In this document: positions 13,401 through 25,144 of the stretch, piece by piece
Numbering within the stretch: the first letter of the stretch is position 1
Layout: each line of letters starts with the position of its first letter
DNA from: Niebla homalea
Lineage: Eukaryota; Ascomycota; Lecanoromycetes; Lecanorales; Ramalinaceae
Direction: 5' to 3'
Assembly (NCBI GenBank): GCA_019925105.1
Contig: JAHGAU010000030.1
Location: 1 to 64,000 of the forward strand
DNA: 64,000 nucleotides
Notes under the pieces: model-generated
Seen by the model: the letters and a program-made list of their open reading frames with translations, nothing else
The model's database searches: none
What the model was told of the DNA's origin: nothing
Program-made: the position numbers and the translations under genes

Positions 13401-15300
13401 TTATTGGCTTTTTCCGTATTTTCCTTAATCCGATTTATAAGTTTCTTAAGTCCAATAAAAATAATTAAAATATAAACGTTAATATTTTTAGTAATAATAA
13501 TAAATTTATTATTTTAAATATTAAATACTTTAAAATAATATCGATTTAGGCCGGAATTAAAAAACCGTTAATATTAAATAAGTATTTATTAAATATTTAA
13601 TTTTTCCGGTTAATTTTTCCGTTTATAACTTCCTATTTTTTACGGGTTATATATATCCTAATAAAAAGATCAATAATATTTAATTATATTATTTTATAAT
13701 AAATAAATATAATTATAAATAATATATTTAAAATCGGTATTAATCGGTAATAAATTAATAGGCTTAATAACCTTAATAAAGAAGGTAATATTATTTAAGT
13801 AAACTTTAAATAAATAAGATATAATTTTACCTTTTATTTAAATTAAAATTTAAGGGTATTTAATCCGGAAATAATTACGGATTTTAATAAAACGGATAAT
13901 ATATTTATAATTATAATAAATTAAAGCGTTATAAATAAATATAAAAATAAAAACCTTTTTAATAAATAATTAACTTAAAGTTATTATAGATAAAAGGAAG
14001 GGTAAGATAGGGTAAAATAAGGTAAAAATAAGGTAAAAATAAGGTAAAAGTAAGGTAAAATAAGGTAAAGGTAAAAGTAAGGTAAAATATAGGTAAAAGT
14101 AAGGTAAGGTAAAGGTAAAGGTAAAAGTAAGGTAAAATAAAGTAAAGGTAAGAATAAGGTAAGGTAAAAATAAGGATAAAAGTAAATTAAAGGTAAGAAT
14201 AAAGGTAAACCAAAAATAAGGATAAAGGTAAGCCGAAGGTAAAAATAAAGGATAAAGGGTTAAGGGTAAATAATAAAGGGTAAAGTTGGGATTAAGTAAA
14301 ATATTATTAAGTATAATATAAATAAATAGTTTAAGTATAATAAAAAAAAAAAGAAAATTTAAAAAGAAAAAAAATCCTTATATATTTAAGATTATACGTT
14401 AAAATTATAATATACTTACGTAATTAATAATTAATCGGAAAAAATAAAAAACTGAAAAAGTTTAAGCCGGATAAATAATTATCCGGAAAAGTTTAAGCTG
14501 GATAAAAAATTATTTTAAGATCTTTAAATTAAAGAAATAATTAACTTTTTAAAAGTTTAAATAAAAAAAATATTAATTTAATTTACTTAATATTATAAGT
14601 AAAATAAAAATAACGGATATATATATTTAATCTTAATATAAAAAATAATATTAATATTTCTTTATATTAAAATATTAATTATAAATATTAATTATAAAAA
14701 CTATATTTTAATTTTATTTTAAAAATATTATTATTAATAATAAACGGATTATAATAATTCCGGTATTATTATAAGGTTTATATTTAATAATTTTTTATTA
14801 ATAAAAAAAATATATAATAAATCTTAATAACTTTTAAAATATACTTTTTAAAGTTAAAAAATTTACGCCGTTTAAGGTTAATATTAATATTATAATAAGT
14901 ATTAATAAACGGATTTTTATTTTTCCGATATTATTAAAAAACCGAAATTTATATAAAAAAAGTTAAATTACTATATTTCTCCGGGGAATAACTGAATAAA
15001 AGTTAAAAATTAACGTTAAAAAATAAATTTAATTATTAATTATTAAAAATTTAAAATAATTTAAAAATTTATAATTAAATAAGGAGTTATTAAATTTAAA
15101 TAAGTAAGAACTCGTTTTATAGGGCTTACCGGGCTTTATAGCTTTATTATTAAAAGTTTTTAAATCAATTTAAAAATTACTTTTTAAATAATTACTTTAA
15201 AAAATAATTATTTAAAAACTAATACTTTTAACCGCCGAGGTTTCCCCGGGCGGGAAAATAATTACGTAAAGCCTATAAGCGATAAGTATTAGGTAATAGG
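12061..15300. repeat. Tandem repeat unit 1 (3.24 kb)
   Basis: This segment is repeated in direct orientation by 15301-18540 at a constant offset of about 3240 bases. Examples are the shared start TTTCTTTTATTTATAAGGAA / TTTCTTTTATCCATAAGGAA and the shared end in a CCCCGGGCGGG island. Differences are almost all transitions (C/T, G/A), as expected from RIP on a duplicated sequence. Confidence 0.85.
13988..14290 (+). repeat. GGTAAA tract of copy B
   Basis: Run of AAGGTAAA and GGTAAAAATA units, degenerate, at the same relative place as the tracts in copies A and C. It is looser than in copy A. Confidence 0.85.
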
Positions 15301-18300
15301 TTTCTTTTATCCATAAGGAAATTCTAATCTAATAAAGAATTCAAAACGTTATTAGAAAAGGCCGAAAAATTAAGGAATAATAAATCTTCTTTTAAGATAA
15401 ATAGAAGGTTTTAAAATAAACGAGAACTTACCGTTTTTAATAATTTAAAAATAATAAACCTATATTAATTTATAGATAACGAAAGGTTTTTATAAAAAAC
15501 TTCGTTATTTTCTTAGGATATTATATTCTTTTCGGTTTAATTATAGTTTAAAGTAAAATTATAACTCCGTAATTTAAAAATAAAATTAAAGGTTTAAGGG
15601 GGGAAATTAATTTTAATAATAAATAAATAGGTTTTTATTAATTCTTTGGTTTTAATAAAAATATTAATAAATTATTATTCGGTATTTAACGTAAAATCCG
15701 TTATAAAATTATCGTTAAAGTAAATTAATTGGGTATTAAGCTTAAATATTTCGGATTAAAGTGAATAAGCCCTTAAAAGGATAAGGGCCCGGGAAAAGAT
15801 AATAATAACGCTTAATTTTAAAATATAAGTTAAAGAAAAAAGTTAAATAAAATCCGATGAAATTCCGTATATTATTAAGCCGTTAAGTAAAAGGCTTTTA
15901 TAATTGTTATCAGATAAATCCTAACTTAAAAGGCTTAAGAAAAAACATAATAACGTTTCTTTAAAAAAAATAAGGATAAAGATAAGGGTAAATTACTCGT
16001 TTAACTTAAACTTACTCCCAGACTCATTATTATAATAATTAGTAAAATAAAAAGGGGTAAATAAATTTAATAAAAATATAAAAAAAAGATATTTTTAAAT
16101 ATTAAATAAAAATAAAATAAAAATAAAAAAGGTAAGAATAAAAACATAAATATAAAAAATAATAAGTTATACCTGGTAATCCCCTTAATAATTTTCATAA
16201 TTTTAACGAATAAACCCTTTAATAATTAAATATATCGGTAATTAAGTTGATCGGGAATAACCTAGGTATTCCATAAATAATTATAAATACCCCGTTAAAC
16301 GTTTATATAATTATTAATTATATCCAGTCCGATATATATTATAAAGGGTTTTTCATTAATAATATTACCGGTTTTTTTTCGATTAATAAATTCAATTGAA
16401 TTTTAATTTACTTTATTAACCTTATTAATTAAAACCGTTTTCCGAAATAAAACCCGTATTAATTAATTAATCATATATAATAATAAAACCGATAAATAAC
16501 TTAATTTATTTAATAAAGATATTTTAAGGACTTTAAGCTAAAAACGGGCTATAATAAGGTCGAAATTTAATAAGTATTTTATTTATCCGGTACGGGTAAG
16601 CCATATATTAACGTTAAGTTTACCGGGTTTAATAACTGTTTTATTGGCTTTTTCCGTATTTTCCTTAATTTAATTTATAAGTTTCTTAAATTTAATAAAA
16701 ATAATCAAAACGTAAACGTTAATATTTTTAATAATAATAATAAATTCATTATTTTAAGTATTAAATACTTTAAAATAATATCGATTTAAACCGGAATTAA
16801 AAAACCGTTAATATTAAACGGGTATTTATTAAGTATTTAATTTTTCTGGTTAATTTTTCCGTTTATAATCCCCTATTTTTTACGGGTTATATATATCCCG
16901 GTAAGAAGATCGATAATATTTAATTATATTACTTTATAATAAATAAATATAACTATAAATAATATATTTAAAACCGATATTAACCGGTAATAAATCAATA
17001 AGCTTAATAGCCTTAATAAGGAAGGTAATATTATTTAAGTAAACTTTAAATAAATAAAATATAATTTTACCCCTTATTTAAGTCGGGATTTAAGGGTATT
17101 TAATTTGGAGGTAATTACGGATTTCGGTAAAACGGACAATATATTTATAATTACGATAAATTAAAGCATTATAAGTAAATATAAAAATAAAAACTTTTTT
17201 AATAAGTAATTAACTTAAAGTTATTATAGATAAAGGGAAGGGTAAAGTAAGGTAAAGTAAGGTAAGAGTAAGGTAAAAGTAAGGTAAAAGTAAGGTAAAG
17301 TAAGGTAAAGGTAAAAGTAAGGTAAAGTATAAGTAAGAGTAAGGTAAGGTAAAGGTAAAGGTAAAAGTAAGGTAAGGTAAGGTAAAGGTAAGAGTAAGGT
17401 AAGGTAAAGGTAAGGATAAGGGTAAGCCGAAGGTAAAAGTAAAGGTAAACCGAAGGTAAAAGTAAAGGTAAGCCGAAAATAAAGGTAAAAAGTAAAGGGT
17501 CGAAAGTAAATAATAAAGGGTAAAGTTGGGACTAAATAAGGTATTATTAAGTATAATATAAATAAGTAATTTAAGTATAATAAAGAAAAGAGAAAATTTA
17601 AAAAAAAAAAAGATTTTTATATATTTAAGATTATACGTTAAAATTATAACGTATTTACGTAATTAATAATTAATTGAAAAAAATAAAAAACCGAAAAAGT
17701 CCGAATTAGATAAATAATTATCCGGAAAAGTCCGAGCCGGATAAAAAATTATCTTAAGATCTTTAAGTTAAAGAAATAATTAATTTTTTAAGAATTTAAA
17801 TAAAAGAAATATTAATCCGGTTTACTTAATATTATAAGTAAAACGGAAATAACGGATATATATATCCGGTCTTAATATAAGGAAACGACGTTAATACTTC
17901 TTTATATTAAAATATTAATTATAAATATTAATTATAAAAACCGTATTTTAATTTTATTTTAAGGATATTATTATTAATAATAAACGGATTATAGTAATTC
18001 CGGTATTATTATAAGGTTTATATTTAATAATTTTTTATTAATAGAAAAAACATATAATAAATCTTAATAATTTTTAGGATATACTCTTTAAAGTTAAAAA
18101 ATTTACGTTGTTTAAAATTAATATTAATATTATAATAAGTATTAATAAACGGATTTTTATTTTTTTAATATTATTAAAAAGCCGAAATTTATATAAAAAA
18201 AGTTAAATTATTATATTTTTTTAGGGAATAGCCGAATAAAAGTTAAAAATTAACGTCGGGAAGTAAACTTAATTATTAATTATTAAGAATTTAAAATAAT

Positions 18301-18545
18301 TTAAAAATCTATAATTAAATAAGGAGTTATTGGATTTAAATAAGTAAGAGCTTATTTTATAAAGTTTACCGGGCTCTATAGCTTTATTATTAAAAGTTTC
18401 TAAATTGGTTTAAGAATTACCCTTTAAGTAATCACTTTAAAAAATAATTGCCTAAAAATTAATACTTTTAGCCGCCGAGGTTTCCCCGGGCGGGGGAATG
18501 ATTGCGTGGAGCCTACAAGCGATGAGTACTAGGTGATAGGCTTCC
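15301..18545 (-). pseudogene. Helicase element copy C (5' part only), tandem unit 2
   Basis: Direct repeat of 12061-15300. It carries only the N-terminal and upstream part of the helicase element; the helicase motifs themselves are missing. The protein-coding remainder (about 15301-16600, minus strand) is full of stops. It ends in the least mutated copy of the element border (18475-18540, CCCCGGGCGGGGGAATGATT). It then abuts the LINE relic, so the LINE or the array was broken at this junction. Confidence 0.8.
17228..17530 (+). repeat. GGTAAA tract of copy C
   Basis: AAGGTAAAAGT and AAGGTAAGG units, the third instance of the element's G-rich tract. It is closely similar to the tract of copy B, 3240 bases earlier. 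Confidence 0.85.
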
Positions 18546-18559
18546 TTAATCGTCTTTTA

Positions 18560-21188
18560 TATTTATTTAAATAATAAGGGCGGAATCGCATTAATAGATT
18601 AATTTAAGGTTATTTATATCGGGATATAATTTAAACCGTATTTTAAATCTTTTTAAGGTTTATATATTATAATTAAGTTAATAATACTTTCCGAGTTAAA
18701 TATTAAGTTAATTATAATCTTAAGTTTATAACTTTTTTATATAATAGTTTCTTTTAACGTTAATAACGTAAAGTTAAACCGTATAATAATTATTAATAAT
18801 TCCTTAAATTCAATATAATTAATTATATAACCGTTTTTATTCTATTAAACGTAATAAAGATTAAAGTTTTTTATTAAGAAATATTTATCAGGTACGGTTA
18901 TAATATCCTTAAATAACGGGATTATAAAGGGTTTCTTTTTATTAATCGGTAACGGATTATATATATTATAAATATTTAAGGTACCCTTAATATCCCCTTC
19001 TTATATAATCCGGAATATATATAAGTTCCCTCCGTAATAAGTAACGTTTTAGCTGTTTATATTTAGTTTCTTATTAATAAAGAAATATATTTACGTTATT
19101 TTATTACCCTTAAAGGTTAAATAAAAATTATTTCCCGGGTTAATTAAAGAATAGGTATACGGACTATATAATAACTCTTATATCGTTATAATATTGATAT
19201 CCTTTACCTTTTTAAATTTGAATATTAATATTACGGCTTTAATTATTTCCCCGCGTACGTTATATTATATTACCCTTAAAAGCGTAAATATATTAAATAT
19301 TAATATTTATTAGGCTTTTTTTATTAACTTTTATTTATATAAATAATCTTTCCTTAAAGTTAAACGTTATTTATTTTAATCTTTTTATTATAATAATAAT
19401 CCTGGTTAAGCGGCCGGCCTTAAAGGTTAATATTATTATAAGTTTTTTCTTCTTTACGTTATTAATTACCATATTTTACCCTTCCTTATTTAATAAGTTC
19501 CGTTTATATTTTAAGATTATTTTTAATTATTTTATTGGTTTAAATTTATATAAGTTATAGTATTAAACCTTAACCGTTATCCTAATCTTTTTACGTTAAG
19601 TCTCCTTTATTTTTATTATATATTATAAGTTTTACGTTAAATAATTATTATTATTATACGCTATATATTTTAACGTATTCTTTATTAAATCCTTTATTAT
19701 TAAGTTAGTATATTTATACGTATTATGTCCTTTAATATATATTATATACTTTATACTATTAAGGTATTTTATAATAATATATTTATACTTTTAATATTTA
19801 AAGTATTAATAGATATCCGCTACCTGGTCTTAAGGTCTTATTAACTTAAAAGATTTACCCTTTATTACCCTTTTATTAAAGATATTATTATATATTCTTA
19901 TTAACGTTACGCTTAAGATAATCGTAAAGTATCTTTTTATATAACTGAAAATATTTAACCTTTTTATTATAGCGGGGAAATTATAATTGACGATCTTTAG
20001 CTTAAGATAAAGGATTATATTCTTTTTTTTTATCCGTTTTAAAATAGCTTCTTTTTCCTCCTTTATAAACCTTATTAAATATATCCTATTTACCGCGATA
20101 ATAAAGGATTACCTTAATACCTTTGTTATTTTATATCCCTTTTTATTAATTTATCCCTTTAATTTTTTTAGCCCTTTTTTCACCTTTAATAAGGCTATAT
20201 TAAAGAGGATATCCCTATTTTATAGCTTACGTACCGTAATAATTTATTTTATTAATAACTTTTTTATTACTTTAAACGTTTTTATTAATTATAATAAATT
20301 TATTTTTATTATTATGCTCTTCTCCTTTTCACCCGATAGTTATATAGTTATTATTTTTATCTTCTTTAATATTACTGTTTTCTCCTTTATTCTTATCTCC
20401 TTTATTATTAATGCCGGCGCCGCCTTTATGGCTTTTATTATTTAACTTATCCCCGTTCTTTTCTTTAAAGTTTCCTTTATTATTTTTTTATTTTATACGT
20501 ATCCTTTCTATCTTTTTTTATTTCCGTTCGCTAATATCCTTATTACCGCCCCTTAAGTTCCGTATAGCCTCTTTAACTCCTTTAAATTTCTCCTTATTTT
20601 TATATAAAAGTTTTTTACCCCCTATAGCCCGATTTATAGTATTGGTTAGGTTTTTAACGTAATATTTTTTTATATAATTATAAGGAGGCCTTTTAATGTT
20701 CTTACCGCTTTCTCCCCTTTTATTTCTCCTTTACGTATTTAATAATTATTTCTTTTTATAATTTATTTTTATTTACTTAATATCTCTTTATTTTTATTTA
20801 GTTTTTTCTTAATTTATATATACTTAATAAGGCCTTTTACGCCTCCGCTTACCCTTTATCCGTCCCCGCGTATTATTTTTATTCCTTTTGCCCTTTATTT
20901 ATTACTTTTTATAATAATACCTTTACGCGTTATATACGTTCCTTTACGCGTATCTTATTAATTATAAGCTCCCTATTTAATTTAAGGTCTTTTTATCTTG
21001 TATTTATTGCGTTATTTATACGACTTATTATTATTCTTATTAATTTAAGCTATTTGCCCTTCTTCCCCTTTTATCCTTACTATTATTCCGCTTCCGCCTA
21101 TCGTATTTAAAATACTGTCCTCACTATTACTTAAGCTATATACGCGTGCATCGTTTCTGACCTCTGGGGTCCCGTTATTCATCGCCAT
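18560..21188 (-). mobile_element. RIP-mutated LINE (non-LTR) retrotransposon, 5' part
   Basis: The minus strand begins with a well preserved start at 21188 (MAMNNGTPEVRNDARVYSLS). This is followed by a gag-like ORF1 with many stops and then an AP-endonuclease domain between about 19240 and 18600. Recognisable endonuclease blocks are ELLYSPYTYSL, NVTYYGGNLY, LNIYNIYNP and the FNLYYV block near 18890. The order matches Tad1/I-clade LINEs of fungi. The reverse transcriptase is absent: the element stops at the border of helicase copy C. The open frame on the plus strand at 20411-20662 is antisense to ORF1 and is not a gene. Confidence 0.75.
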
Positions 21189-21192
21189 CTTA

Positions 21193-21411
21193 TTCTCATA
21201 TTAAAAAAAAAAAAAAATTGTTTTAATTTAAATATTAATAAATATAATAATATTAAAAATAGTATAATTAAGTTAATTAAAATTGTTAATATAATAAATA
21301 ATAAAAATATAACGGATTAATAAATATTTTATTAAAAATATTTATTTAATAAAATATTAAATTAATTAATTATAACGTAATTATTATTATAAATAATAAA
21401 ATATTTTATTA
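21193..21411. other. AT-rich spacer with A15 run
   Basis: Lies between the LINE 5' end and the first LTR. It holds a run of about 15 A (21204-21218) and an 85-base segment (21321-21405) that recurs after the second LTR. No gene. Confidence 0.6.
21321..21405 (+). repeat. 85-base flanking direct repeat, left
   Basis: Nearly identical to 23500-23584. The pair brackets the LTR element on both sides. It is much too long to be the 4-6 base target-site duplication of an LTR retrotransposon. Confidence 0.85.
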
Positions 21412-21582
21412 TGTGCAAAGGCCATTGCCAAGACCTTTACGGGCACTAAGGCCTAAAGGGGTATAGCAGGCTTGGTGCTTAGCATGCGCACCTATATATT
21501 ACTCCTGCAGAGCACTTACATAGATCATTCATATACTTACCACCCACTTTTACAGTGCATTTACTTATCACCACCTGGTGCA
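21412..21582 (+). repeat. Left LTR (171 bp)
   Basis: Starts TGTGCAAAGGCCATTGCC and ends CACCACCTGGTGCA, giving the TG...CA ends of an LTR. It is about 95% identical over 171 bases to 23324-23494. Unlike its surroundings it is rich in CA and TG dinucleotides, so it has largely escaped RIP. Confidence 0.8.
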
Positions 21583-23323
21583 TAATAAATGGTAGCAATA
21601 GCACGAGTTTTACTACTTAGCAATTAATATAGAGCTCTCGATTATTATATTTTTACCTTCCAGTTACTCTATTAAAGTATTAAGTGCAGTATCGCTTACT
21701 TAACGTCGATCCCTTTATTGGCCATTCAATAAATCATTAAATCCATTTATTACTTAATCGTTATTATGCTAGGGATACGCGGAAAAAAAGGTTTTCCTTT
21801 AACTTTAGCTTTAACTTAAGCTCCGGTATCTTTACCGTAATAATAAGACTTTACGTTCTTTTACGAAGTAATAGAACGGCTGGCTATAAGTTAATAATCC
21901 CTTATTAATAACGTTAAGTCCTTAATAAACCGTATAAATATATTTAAAACTCGCCGTAAGTTATTAATATAATAATGATAACGTAACCCTTATTTAATTA
22001 ATAAGTTATTTATATTAAAAAGAAAGAAGGACATATTATAAACTTTAGAAACGTACGGCCCTTAATAAGGCTCTTAAACCTTTTATATTTTTAAGATAAA
22101 CCGTTAACGTATTAATAAAGTCGGATATTTCAATAATATTAATAATGTTTATAAATTTATCGATAGACTTATTATTATTGGATCGATTAAGTTACCGGCC
22201 TTAATATTAAAGTATATTATTACTTATTTTCTGAAGGATAATAAGGATTTCTTAGAGGAAGCTTATAATTAATAAATATTTAAGTTCTATTTTATTATCC
22301 GGAAAACGATTTAATAAATTAAGGGCTTAAACCCTTTTATTTTTAAACTTAAAAAGTATTCTAAGACCTTAGAAAACCAGCTATTAAAATAATTAATACG
22401 TATAAAGTATATTTATAAAGACGTAATTAATTAAGTTAATATAATGGCCTTTATTAAATAAGTAATAATATTTTATTACCGAATTAATAACCAGTATTCT
22501 TAAAAATAATTTCTAGAAATAACCTTTAACCGTTTTAAAGGGCCTTTAAGAAATATATTATAGTGGCCTATTAATAGCTTAAAAGACCTTATTAACGATA
22601 TCCGTATACGGTAACCCGGTTAATATAAATAATAATAATATTATAATAAAACGAGACCTTAATATAATAAAAAGATATTATTACGATATGTTTAATTGCG
22701 TTAATTTACCGGCGGTTATAGGGTTAACGAAAGCAGGTTTAAATAAAACGATAAATACCGCCCCGTTAATAGAGTTACTCGTAAAATACTCCCCGTACCG
22801 GACCCCTTAAAGGTTTATTACTTACGTAATAATAATAGTGATACGGACCCTACCCTTAAGTCCGACGATAAGACTAAGCCTTTACTATAGGATGAATATA
22901 TCGGTATATATTAAGTAAATAATTAAGCTTATTTTTATAACGAAAAGGGTAATATATAGTCCTTTTATAATCTATATTGGAATAATATTATTATTACGGC
23001 CATTAAGAAATTAGGATACTTACTTAATTAAATTACGGACATTATGGATTTAAGCAATTTAACTTTCTTAAAACACTTAAATTTACGATTATTTCCCGGG
23101 TAAGATTACGATAATTACCTAGCTTACGGTTTTCGGTTTTTCGATTTTATTATTATTACACCCTTTTAATACGCCGTTACCACACATTGTTTCCACTTCT
23201 TTAATTTCCTCGGCGCTGGATATACTTATTCTCTAGCCCCGGAGCCGCTTTTATTCATAAGGCCATCGACCTCGCCGTCGTTACGTAAGCGTAGCTTTTT
23301 TGTCTTTTTTAATGCATTTATTA
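21583..23323 (+). mobile_element. Interior of small LTR element, gag-like only
   Basis: The plus strand read through stops gives a gag-like protein from about 22170 to 23160, with blocks such as LKKYSKTLENQLLK, then FIKQVIIFYYRINNQY, then RFKGPLRNILQWPINSLKDL and a charged C-terminal region. No protease, integrase or reverse transcriptase is visible in 1.74 kb, so the element is non-autonomous or internally deleted. The first 200 and last 180 bases are clearly less RIP-mutated than the gag part. No purine-rich tract precedes the right LTR; the sequence there is T-rich. Confidence 0.6.
21590..21607 (+). promoter_or_regulatory. Candidate primer-binding site
   Basis: TGGTAGCAATAGCACGAG lies eight bases after the left LTR. 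A TGG start, complementary to a tRNA CCA end, is usual for an LTR-element primer site. TGGTAGC is the opening used with initiator-methionine tRNA in some elements. The tRNA match was not checked. Confidence 0.45.
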
Positions 23324-23494
23324 TGTATAAAGGCCATTGCCAAGACCTTTACGGGCACTAAAGCCTAAAGGGGTATAGCAGGCTTGGTGCTTGGCATGCG
23401 CACCTATATATTATTCCTGCAGAGCACTTACATAGATCATTCATACACTTACCACCCACTTTTACAGTGCTTTTACTTATCACCACCTGGTGCA
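23324..23494 (+). repeat. Right LTR (171 bp)
   Basis: Starts TGTATAAAGGCCATTGCC and ends CACCACCTGGTGCA. It is the direct repeat of 21412-21582 with only a few transitions. It is followed by TAACA and then the 85-base flanking repeat. Confidence 0.8.
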
Positions 23495-23499
23495 TAACA

Positions 23500-23584
23500 T
23501 AAATATTTTATTAAAAAGATTTATTTAATAAAATATTAAATAAATAAATTATAACGTAATTATTATTATAAATAATAAAATATT
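23500..23584 (+). repeat. 85-base flanking direct repeat, right
   Basis: Partner of 21321-21405. Only a few positions differ. The simplest reading is that the LTR element inserted between two members of an older tandem repeat. Confidence 0.85.
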
Positions 23585-25141
23585 AAAGGCTATATAATAT
23601 TTATATTAAAAATTTAAATAATTAAAGTTATTATTATTATTTATTAAATATTAAGAATATTAAGATAAAAATACAAATATAATATATAATAAATATTTAC
23701 TTAATTATAAAAATACGTAATATAAATATGTATATTAAATTATTATATTTTTTTAATATTAATGTCCGACAAACTTTTAATATATATATATTATATATAA
23801 TATTTTTATTATTTATTTTATAAAAAAAATTAATTTAATCTTTATTATTTAATTAAAAAAAACTTATAAATTATATTATTGTTTTTTCCGTTTTGATATA
23901 AATTTTCATTTTTTTAATTATTTTTTAATTATTTTTTATTAATAATAATAAAATTATATTAATAATTTAATTTAAATTATATTTTAAGTTTTTTTATAAC
24001 TTATATATTATAATTATATTAATAATTTTTTTTATATTAAAGATTAAATTAATTATTATTTTAAATTTATAATTTTTCTACGTAATAATTTTTTATAATA
24101 TTAATAATAAAAAATTAACTTAAATAATAATTATTAATAAATTATTTAATTTAATATAATTTATTATATATTTTTCTTTATTTTATATATAATAATACAA
24201 GTTAAAGTTTTTAAATAATATATATTTATTTAAAATAATTAAAATTTCTTTAAATAATAATATTATAAAAAGGTTTTTTTAATTAATTAATAATAAATTA
24301 TATATATTATAAATATTAAAATTATTTTTTAAGTTTTTTTTTTATAATATAAAATATATAAAACATTTTATTATAATAAATAATAATTTAATTATTTATA
24401 TTAAATTATTTATTTATAAAGAAATATATTTTAATTGTTTTATTTTTTTTAAAAATTAAATAAAATTCTTTTTTTAAATTAATCACTAAATATATATATA
24501 AATTATATAATAATTTTTATATTATTATAATATTAATATTTTTAAATTTTTTTAAATTTAAATATTAATATTATTATTTTAATTTTTTTTTATTATAAAT
24601 ATTATATTATATTATTTTTAAAAACCTTAATATATTATATATTAATTTTTATAAAAACTTCTCTTTTTATATTTATAATTTTAATATTTAAAATATTAGT
24701 AAATATTTATTATTTTATTTTATAATTAAATTATTTTAAAAAAAAAGTTTAAATTTTTTTTATTTAAAATATTATTATATATTTTAAAAAATTTAATTTT
24801 TTTATTATTAAAAGAAATTTATAATTAATAATTTTAAATAAAAAATAAAAAATTATATTTATTTTTTTTATCTTTTTTATATTTTTTAATATAATTTTTT
24901 TTTAACTTTTATAAAATATAATAAATATATTTTATTTATTATAATAATAAATAATTATTTTAGAATTTTAATTAATTTATATTTTTTTTTATTAATTTAA
25001 GTTTTAAATTTTCTTAAGTTTTTTTTTATTTTTAAAAATATTTTATTAAAAAAAATTTTTTATTTTATAATTTATCTATTATAATAATTTATTTTATTAA
25101 TAATTTTATTATTATTTTAAAAACTTTTATTAATTATAATA
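23585..25141 (-). mobile_element. Hyper-RIP-mutated second LINE fragment
   Basis: This is more than 85% A+T with no readable protein, but it aligns collinearly with the LINE at 18.6-20.3 kb. For example, the TTTTATTAATTATAATAAAT segment at 25123-25146 matches 20281-20305, and 23990-24180 matches 18655-18840. The offset shifts from about 5.3 to 4.8 kb, so there are deletions. It is 5'-truncated at 25141, as is common for LINEs. That edge lies inside an ankyrin-kinase gene, which it interrupts. Confidence 0.65.
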
Positions 25142-25144
25142 AAT

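Noticed and set aside
20411..20662. Plus-strand Pro/Leu/Phe-rich frame
   Set aside because: Antisense to ORF1 of the LINE relic, which has a clear start and order on the minus strand.
21204..21218. A15 run as the poly-A tail of a LINE
   Set aside because: The adjoining LINE is on the minus strand with its 5' end here, so the run is on the wrong side and strand.
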